NCBI GenBank assembly: GCA_028277515.1
Contig: JANQGC010000054.1
Location: 1 to 12,034, forward strand
Reading direction: 5' to 3'
From: Anaerolineae bacterium
GTDB lineage: Bacteria; Chloroflexota; Anaerolineae; Promineifilales; Promineifilaceae
Length of the DNA stretch: 12,034 bases
In this document: positions 1 to 8,000 of the stretch, piece after piece
How positions within the stretch are numbered: position 1 is the stretch's first letter
Layout of the letters: every line of letters begins with the position of its first letter
Made by a program: the position numbers and the translations under genes
The notes under the pieces: generated by a model
Databases searched by the model: none
What the model saw: only the letters and a program-made list of their open reading frames with translations
Told to the model about the DNA's origin: nothing

Positions 1-1
1 G

Positions 2-49
2 CGATTGCGCCAGATGCTCGCCGATTTAAAGGCACGCCGGAACTTGTAA
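2..49 (+). CDS. C-terminal end of an upstream gene (partial)
   Basis: Frame 2 is open from the window edge and reads RLRQMLADLKARRNL before TAA at 47-49. This looks like the amphipathic basic C-terminal helix of a longer protein. The next ATG follows 3 nt after the stop, so the two genes would be translationally coupled. Frame 1 is also open and ends at TGA 58-60, overlapping the next start (its last residues read PELVRYE). It cannot be excluded on such a short stretch. I prefer frame 2 because the peptide is a regular helix. No function can be assigned. Confidence 0.4.
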   Translation, partial: RLRQMLADLKARRNL

Positions 50-52
50 GAT

Positions 53-520
53 ATGAATGAATTCACGGATCCCTTCAAGGCTCAAATCGAACAGATGGCG
101 CAGGAAGCAGAGCAAGCCGATGCAGCACTGCTTTCGGCTGAAGAAAAAACAGTTGATTGGGAAAAAAGCCGGGAACATATCAACCACACGGTGATCGCGA
201 CGCTCACCTATTGGTTGGCCGCTATAAAGCGCCAGATGCAGCCCATCCATTTACGCACCCTGTACTGGAACCGCCTGAAGGTCGCTGCTTATCGTGGCAT
301 CACGCGGCGCCATCCCGCCGGCGTGCGGGAGCGTTTGCGAAATTGGTGGCTGCGCCTGCAAATTGGCATACGATGGTTTTGGATTTACAAACGCATTATC
401 TTTATTGTTATCTTTGTCATACTGCTCATCATTGCCGGTATCTGGTTAGCCATCAATTGGCCGGAAATACCGGGAATGATCCGGGATTTTTGGCGTTCCG
501 GGTTCAGGATAGGAGGTTAA
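53..520 (+). CDS. 155-aa single-helix membrane protein of unknown function
   Basis: I do not recognise a family. Residues 1-40 are acidic and Gln/Ala/Glu-rich with heptad-like spacing, suggesting an amphipathic or coiled-coil helix. Residues 41-113 are basic and aromatic, with many Trp and Arg near 84-113. One strongly hydrophobic helix spans about 114-136 (starting RIIFIVIFVILLIIAG), and the tail after it is short (IPGMIRDFWRSGF). The strong positive charge just before the helix predicts a cytosolic N-terminal part and an outside C-terminus. The protein has no cysteine. There is no clear Shine-Dalgarno for this ATG, so initiation probably depends on coupling to the gene ending 3 nt upstream. 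The stop TAA (518-520) lies 4 nt before the next start, and the last codons carry that gene's ribosome binding site. The gene is the first complete member of the likely operon, so it may be a small membrane partner of the following proteins (inference). Confidence 0.8.
   Translation: MNEFTDPFKAQIEQMAQEAEQADAALLSAEEKTVDWEKSREHINHTVIATLTYWLAAIKRQMQPIHLRTLYWNRLKVAAYRGITRRHPAGVRERLRNWWLRLQIGIRWFWIYKRIIFIVIFVILLIIAGIWLAINWPEIPGMIRDFWRSGFRIGG
511..516 (+). promoter_or_regulatory. Strong Shine-Dalgarno AGGAGG for the 480-aa gene
   Basis: AGGAGG lies 8 nt before ATG 525 and inside the last codons of the preceding gene. It fixes the start at 525 and implies coupled translation of the two genes. Confidence 0.85.
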
Positions 521-524
521 GATC

Positions 525-1967
525 ATGCGTTTACGTTCCCCTATTCTTGCCCGTATGCCTTCCACCCGGATTAGAATCAGCGAGAGTGCGGGCCGCATCA
601 GTTTGCGTTTGCTGATTGGCCTGCCAATTTTATTTTCTCTTTTTGTGCTCATTCTGATTATTTATTTTCAACTGCTGCCTCATGAAAGTGTACCCGGCCG
701 CCTATTATACGGCTTTCATGACTGGATATTCCTCCCTTTCAAAGGGAATTTTTATACCCGTTTTTTTCCGGAAAGTTTGGTCTGGTGGGGCATCATTCTG
801 ACAATGATTCTGCTGATCGTTATTTCCCTGCTAAGCGACCGCTCGTTGATCAAAGGGCCGCATATTTGGCTGCTGCGCGGTTGTATGGCTCGGCCGACCT
901 TACATGGTTATGTCATTCAGGGAACCCGCTTTCTGCAACGCATCGGACTTCAACCCCACCTCATTCGGGCTGTGGCCTGGAGGGAATGGGAGGCGGCGAT
1001 CATCACCTTGAGCAATCAAGGTTTTCAAGAAGGAACGGCTAAACAATGCCGGCAGGTTCGTGCGTTAACGCTCTTTTACATGCAAATTGATCGTTTCTTC
1101 AGCAGCGATGACCTCTCCCATCTGCGCAATTTGGAGACCTGGCATAAGGCGTATTTAACGGTTCTTGTTTATGGGAATTCAAGAGAGCTTGGGCAGCTAA
1201 ACGATGCTTTTCTGGAATTCGATTTTTCTCTATTTGGAGATTTCGATCCTTTAAATCTAACTTCTGACCAATTATTCAAACCGGTCGTTTTACTGCGTGA
1301 TGTCAAAGTTTTATACGAATTGGGCCGGGGGCATGCCGCGGCCGATGCTGCGCAGGATGGCCAGGTTGCATCGGCGTTCCTCACCTACCGGGAAATTTTA
1401 ATAGACATTATTGAGCGTCGCCGGCGAGAAGTTTTTGATGCAGCCACTTTTAAGCTGGAGCGAGGCTTAGCCCTTTCCTTAAGCGATGACAGCTTAACCA
1501 CTTTGTACCAGCCATTGGAATTAAGCGATTCTTTACAGGAATTGCCGATATTGGGACGAATTGCCCTCAATGTCGTGCTGCATACGGCTTACATTACAAA
1601 GAAAACGGATATAGGTCTGGCCTATGTGGAATCTCTTGAAGCTCTTGATTTCATGCTGGCTTCTACCACGGCTCATTCACCGGCTATAGGGAAATTACGG
1701 GCGTTGACCCAGGAACCGCTCGATCTTGAAGAGGGTACCTGGCGCTATGTACCCTTGTCCGAAGCGTATCGCTTACTGTCTCGATTGGTCATAAACGGGA
1801 TCGATTTTCAAGAAGATCAATGGGAACCGCTCTTCGATCAATTAGATCCGCCGGTGGAAAGGATTGTTTTCCAGAATATGCGTGAATTAGCGGCCGCGTA
1901 TTACCAGGCAGCCGGTCCGGCAACGGATGATGATACGGACTTATTTGATCTGTTTAGTAACCAGTGA
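525..1967 (+). CDS. 480-aa two-helix membrane protein with long helical cytosolic domain
   Basis: No family is recognised. The start is set by AGGAGG 8 nt upstream. The N-terminus (residues 1-28) is rich in Arg. Helix 1 spans about 28-50 (LLIGLPILFSLFVLILIIYF), followed by a loop of about 34 residues with many aromatics. Helix 2 spans about 84-104 (SLVWWGIILTMILLIVISLL), followed by the basic stretch SDRSLIKGPHIWLLRG. Positive-inside reasoning gives N-in, C-in, with residues 105-480 in the cytosol. That domain is almost all predicted helix, with repeated amphipathic segments (for example AFLTYREILIDIIERRR and LSEAYRLLSRLV) that recall TPR-like helical solenoids. I see no strict TPR consensus. 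Two cysteines (120 and about 174) are unpaired in sequence, as expected in the cytosol. The tail is acidic (ATDDDTDLFDLFSNQ). The TGA stop falls inside the palindrome at 1963-1997. A scaffold or adaptor role beneath the giant extracytoplasmic protein encoded next is possible but only an inference. Confidence 0.85.
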   Translation: MRLRSPILARMPSTRIRISESAGRISLRLLIGLPILFSLFVLILIIYFQLLPHESVPGRLLYGFHDWIFLPFKGNFYTRFFPESLVWWGIILTMILLIVISLLSDRSLIKGPHIWLLRGCMARPTLHGYVIQGTRFLQRIGLQPHLIRAVAWREWEAAIITLSNQGFQEGTAKQCRQVRALTLFYMQIDRFFSSDDLSHLRNLETWHKAYLTVLVYGNSRELGQLNDAFLEFDFSLFGDFDPLNLTSDQLFKPVVLLRDVKVLYELGRGHAAADAAQDGQVASAFLTYREILIDIIERRRREVFDAATFKLERGLALSLSDDSLTTLYQPLELSDSLQELPILGRIALNVVLHTAYITKKTDIGLAYVESLEALDFMLASTTAHSPAIGKLRALTQEPLDLEEGTWRYVPLSEAYRLLSRLVINGIDFQEDQWEPLFDQLDPPVERIVFQNMRELAAAYYQAAGPATDDDTDLFDLFSNQ

Positions 1968-1997
1968 CAGTCACTTCAATTTCTAGTGACTGTCACA
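1963..1997. repeat. Double palindrome AGTGAC-N-GTCACT / inverted 12-bp repeat in the 42-nt gap
   Basis: The left unit, 1963-1975, is AGTGACAGTCACT, a perfect 6+1+6 palindrome. The right unit, 1985-1997, is AGTGACTGTCACA, with 5 matched pairs around a central T. The two units are also perfect inverted repeats of each other over 12 bp (1964-1975 against 1985-1996), with the 9-nt spacer TCAATTTCT. Their centres (1969 and 1991) are 22 bp apart, about two helical turns. The left unit overlaps the stop codon of the 480-aa gene. The right unit ends 13 nt before the ATG of the giant gene. There is no T-run after it, so it is not a standard intrinsic terminator. It could be a pair of operator sites, an RNA hairpin affecting initiation or mRNA stability, or a dispersed short palindromic repeat. 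Confidence 0.8.
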
Positions 1998-2009
1998 TCG
2001 TAATAAATC

Positions 2010-5000
2010 ATGAAATGGGAGATCAAACAGCGTACGCCGGATGAACGGAGCCGGCGCGAATTTCAACATGCCACATTACGCCTTCGCTTTTGGAAGCGTA
2101 TTGATGTGGTCTTGATCAGCGGTTTATTGGCGACTTTATTATTCTTGATCGGCGGCTGGTTTTTCTTTGTCACGGTTGGTGAGCGAATGGGCTGGTTTGA
2201 TGCCCCGGTCATGCAGGATTTAGCTGATGATCGTATTTTGACCAATGTGCGCACGAACCTAAATGCTGAAAAGACGATTTTGTTGGATGCGATTGTTCAT
2301 GGACCGGATGAAGATGTTTATATTTCCGAGCAAAATGGGATCATTCATCACTATGATCCGCGCACGCATTTGTGGTCTACAGAACGGCCGTTTCCCCCCG
2401 ATGCTCCCATTGACGAAAATTTTACTATGCTGCGCTCCGGCTGCGGGGCTGATTTGGGGAGTAACAACAGTACACCCTGCCCTGATGTCCAGTCAATTTG
2501 GGCCGTGGGCAGTGATGGCAGTTTGGCCCGGCGCGCTGGAAGCCGCTGGGAAATCGTGCTTGATAACACTACCTTTATAGGGGCAGATAACCAACCTGTC
2601 GAACAGGAAGCGTTAACCACAGCCGCCGTGTCGGACGACCGGCAGTGGCTGCTGTTGGGTACTAGAAATAATGGCCTGGGTCTCTATAATCTGCAAGCGC
2701 GTTCCTGGCTTACAGTTTCTGACGAGGTCCAAAAAATGTTACCCGACTTAAAAATCACTCACCTGGCCTGGTGGAGAGACCGCTTTTGGGTGGGCACGCC
2801 ACAGGGATTAGCCCAGGTGGAAATTAACCGGGATGAACCGCAAATTACGGCCGATGAATTTGTTTCCGGAGAGGTGCTGGATCTGGATGCCGATCCGCAG
2901 GGATCATTGTGGGTATTAGAGGAAAGAGCGTGCCTCGAAGAAGGCCAGAGTTGTTTATGGCTGGGGGCATGGGATCGACCCCAGGACCAACCACGCGCTG
3001 TCATCGATCAACAAAATCAATATCCGGATCTAACGCTCAGCGGGCTGCAATTCGCCCAGATGGCAGATGAGGAGCTGGTCTTGGCCGGACAGGCGGGCAT
3101 TTTTCGCTATGACAATCAGATTCACAGTTGGTCGCGCCTCTCCGATCAAGCGGTTCTGGCTACCCTTCCCCTGGCTGGGAACATGGGTTTTTATTTCGCC
3201 GGCCAGGAACGTCTCGGCCTGGTTGAAGAAGGGGAAATCAGGGAGGAGTGGGATTTCGCCGGCGGCACACCTTCCAAACTGCTAAACGGCCGTTCCAATG
3301 AGCTATTAATCTTCAATAATGACGGCGGACTGCACAGTCTATCAACCAGTACGGGAGAATTAGAAACTGTTTATGATAGTGGCCAAACAACTCTGGACCC
3401 TGCCCAATTGACCTCGGCCACAGCCATTCAGGATACGATTCTCTTTTTTAGTCCGGAAGGGGCGCTATTACATAACAGTGAAACTCGTTCTTACGCCGAT
3501 CTGAAACCGATCGAGTTAACCCCTTGGCTGCTCCGGGAAGATTCCCGGATCATTACCGCCGGTGATGATGTCTATATCGTCTCCGGCACTTCGACTGATG
3601 CGGCCGAAGTCTACGCAGCCCCGGCTGCGGAGATGGTCGATCCCGATTTCTATAAACAAGGCTATATTAGCGAACTGGCACCCATCTCTATTCCTGGGCC
3701 GGTCGAACGCATCTGGCCCTGGGGACAGGATGGCCTGGGTCTCATCGGTGGGGACGGGTCGGTCTATCATTTGGATGCCAACGGAGAAAATCTTGTCACC
3801 GGCGAGCCTGAACCCGCGCTTAATCAAGCCACATTTCTTGATGTTGCTCAAAAGGGAGACATGCCCGTTTTTGTGTTTGAAGATACTCTGCGCAGCTATG
3901 ATTTTTCGGCCAGGGCCTGGAGTGCTTTTCCTGATCCTGTCGCTGAAGAAGATGACCGTATTGTCGAGGCAACTAATTTGGACGGTCAGCTACTCTTTCG
4001 CACGGCTGAGGGGCGACTGCTGTTAGAAAATGGTGATGTTTTAATCGGAGCCGGCCAGGATATTGAGATTGTGGACAGTGCTTTGACGGATGCCCGTCTC
4101 TCAGGCCAATCCCTATTCCTGGCCGGAACCGGTCAAGTTCAGGAATATGATTTTGAGCAACGGGGTATTGTCAATTCTTGGGACCTTGATAACAGTGGGG
4201 ACGTGTTGATCAAAGATATAGTCAATGGCTCCCCTTTAACTCTGAGTGAGGGACAGGCAGCTTTAGGCCAGGCAGCGCTCGATCTTGAGGCGGGGACGGT
4301 AGAGGCGCTTTCTTCCGGCGATGATTATATATGGACCGTGCGTCGTGATGGCGCAACCCTCTATCTTCAAGGGCATAATAAGCAGCGCCCGCAAGAAACC
4401 GTCTGTCTATTTAGAACCCCTACGGCCGGCAGCAATACCGCTAACATTTATGACGCCCGCGAGCTACCAAATGAGACGGTCGCCGTTGCCGGCAGCGCCG
4501 GGCTGACATTTTACAGCCCGCAAGCCCGCACCTGGTATGCTGCGCCGGACAATGTCATAACAGCAGACCGCTTGTATCGTTTGCAAGATAGCCATTTACT
4601 CCTGGTTGAAGGTCTGGAAACGGGCTCAGATTTGCAGCTGATGTTTATCCCCCTCAACTTCACTCTCCCACATAGTTGCTCCCAGGCGGCCGTCAACTTA
4701 CGCCCTGAAAACATTATATCCGCCAGGGCGGTAACGGTCGATGAGGATAGCGGAAAAGCGGCCTGGATCAACGCGGAGGGAGCGGTCATGTCCTGGGAAA
4801 ACGGACAGGCGATGACTGTTCTGGGCAGTGGTGAGACGCCACCGGCGCAGGAGAGTTTACGCCGTTTATTTGATTATTCAACTGCCGGTTTTTTGCTCTT
4901 CGCCACCAATGACAAATTATGGCGTTATGATTTGGGGCGGCGGGAATGGTCGACGATCACCCCCACTTTCGATGGAACCGTAGATGAACCTTTAGATTTC

Positions 5001-8000
5001 AATGTGGAGCGGCAAGGCAGTCAATATACCGTTACTGCCCAAGGTGATGGTGGCGCAATTCATGTGGGGCAGTGGATGCCGGACGAGGCCACTGTGGAGA
5101 TGGTCCGGGTATATAAAGGAGCAGGAGAATCGTTCGGCTCGCCGGCAAGTACGTTACTGGATGTTCAAAGCCGGACGGCCGGGGCGGAGAACTGGACTTT
5201 CGTACTGCGCGATGGCATCAACTATTATGATCCGGCGGACCGGACATGGGAAAAGGTGGCCCTGGAAACCGCGGGAGAAATCACTTCTTTTGGGGAAACA
5301 TTGGGTTATAGGGTTTTAGCAGGCGATAACGGTCGACTCTGGCACATTGCCCAAGATATAGGAGATAAACCTAGAGAATTTGCCACCTACGAATTAACTG
5401 ACAGCGATCAGCGCCTGGCCATTGATAGCAGCGCGGAAATCTGGCGTTTAGCAGCCAATGGGCAGCTTCTGCGCTGTACAGCAGACGAGAGCAATTATCG
5501 TTGTGTCCCCTTCCGCACGCCGTTTTATTTAGAAGAAAGGGCTGTCCGAGGCGCCTTTTCCTGGCAGGACCGGCTCATACTTGAAACGGTAGATGGTTTG
5601 CAAATATTTAATGAAGACAGCGGCGAAGAGCAGTCCATTGCCGCCCCGGCCAGTGACTTCAAGGATATTTCGGCCGCCTTTGAGCATGAAGGGCATCTTG
5701 TCCTTTACAGCGCTTCCGATAACAATTTACTCACCTTTGATTCTAATTTAGAGACGAGGATTTATGAGCAGGTTCAAGAGTTGCTCTTTGATACACACGG
5801 CCGACTTTGGGCGCGCCTTAACAATGAATGGCAAACCACCGAGCGTGGGGCATTCGAGCAGCCGAACACGGAAATCACGCTGTTCCCACGCAGTGGCTCG
5901 CTCGTTACGGGCATTGATGAGCAGGGAATCCCTTATCGTTTAAGTTCTAATGGATCTTTACGGCCGGGAGACACTCCATTTTCCGACGCGATCGATCCCA
6001 CAGAGGTTGATTTATTGGTTGAAGCCGGCGATGCCTGGTGGGTGCTGACTGGAAATGAGTGGCTGTTCACGGAAAAGGGAAGCTGCGGCGATCCGGCCGA
6101 AGAACCGACAACAACGGAAACGAATACGAATACGAATACAGGTTCTTATGAGTGTTTGCAGATTATTAGCGGGCGCATTCCTGCTACTGAGGAGGTTGTT
6201 TCTGCCGATTGGGAAGAGGGTCGGCTCACGTTGCTGGATGAAAGTGGCCGTGTGATCGAACTATCTGTTGCGGCCGATGGCAGCATTATGCGCCAGGAAC
6301 TGCCCGACAATGTGGCGCTGCCCACCTTGCCGCGTGAAGATAGCTGGCCGCAAAAAAAGGCCAATATGGTTCAACTTCCCAGCGGGCAAGGCGCTTATGA
6401 TCCGGTCGTAAACCTGGTGGATCGAGGTGGTTTACTCGCCGTGCGGGCGGGCGGGAGGACAGAGCGTCTGGCCGCCCAAGGAGCCATTCCCAGCCCCGGC
6501 TCCGAACCTTTTCCTTTGCCGCCGGCACTGAATGCAGGCTGGCTGCGCTGGGACCGTGATAATAAAAATTTTATTGTTAATACCAACAGCGGCCCCCAAA
6601 TTTACAGCCGGGCTGATTTCATCAAGGATGGGCAATTACTGTTTGAGGGGGCCACATCTCTCCTTGCTTACAGCGAAAATGATCTCTACGCTGCCAACCG
6701 GCATGGAATCTGGCAATTTCCACAGCAAGATTTGGCCTTAAATGCCGGCAGGATTACCTATTATCCGCAAGTTTTGCCGGAAGACCTTCGTGCTGTTCAC
6801 GGCCAATTCATCAATGGGCGGGAGGCATGGGCTATTAATTCAGGCAGCATCATAAGCAGTGCCATCAACGATGAAAAGGTCACGATTGGCCAGGCGACAT
6901 TTAGCGAAAATACGGCCGCTGCCCTCGTTGAAGCAGAGGTGCAGATCGCCGGCCGGCCGGAAGATGCTTTTGTAAGCGGGGGTTTCATCTGGGACGCAGA
7001 TCGGCGCGGCCTGGCTTACGATGGTTCTACTCTGCTGCTGCAAAGCGCGGCCGGGATCGATCCGGCACGGCAGCCGTTTGCCAACTTTGATCCCGGCCCG
7101 AACGAGTTGGCGCGTAGAGATGCCGTTTTGCAATCGGATGGATCGGGTGCGGCTTACTTATACGATCCGCCGACCGGGGATTGGTACCAACTGGATAATG
7201 GCCGTTGGCAAAACAATGTCTCCGATCCGCATCTAAACCGGGACCTGCTTGATAACAACGACTGGTCCTGGCGGCTTAATAATGGCAGCTTGAATATCAA
7301 ATTAAAACAAGAAGCGCACAACTTCGACGTTTTGCCAGGTGATTTCGGATTTAATATGGACAAGCTACGGGCAGGAGCGGCTTGGGGGGGAGATATCTTC
7401 GTGGCTACCGATGCCTTCCTGGAAATTGGAGGCCAGGTCGGGGATTTTCAGCAATGGACGGCCCGCCGCTTATCCCCGGTTGAGACGGAGCGTATGGAAA
7501 CATACCATTTCGCCGGAGGTAATACGGAACTTTACAATTTCGCTGGTGGTGAAATTGGCCAATGGAACCCTTCCAGTGACCAATTCACAACCATTAGTGG
7601 ACAAGCTGATCCGGCGCAAACACGTGACCTGGTGCGCAGCGAGCGGCTGCGCTTTGACCTTGAAAACGGCCTGGTTTCTAAATCCGTCCGGGTAGACGTT
7701 CTAAATGGTGGCGATGATTGGGAAACGTTCGCTTTCATTGATAAGCGTTTTCCATTTGACGTTATCAGCGCCATTACCCTCTTTGATAATGCGCTGTATT
7801 TAGGAACTCATGCCGGGTTGGCCGTACATAACGCGCCCCGGCAAACCGGTTTGAGCGGGCTGTCTTCCTTATACGATCTGCGCTCAGCCCCGGCGGGAGC
7901 CTTGGCAGTTGTCGAGGATGTGGGATTGCCGGAAAGCAATCCAAATCTGCTCCAGGTCCGGGCCGAAAACCGCTGCCTGGAGAAAGACCTGAATAGTGGC

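Noticed and set aside
157..615. 152-aa plus-strand frame spanning the first two genes
   Set aside because: It crosses the junction of two well-supported genes, has no ribosome binding site and reads as a shadow rich in His, Arg and Pro.
1963..1997. Intrinsic terminator after the 480-aa gene
   Set aside because: The stem is strong but the bases after it are ATCGTAATAAATC, without a T-run on the plus strand. A terminator is not supported.
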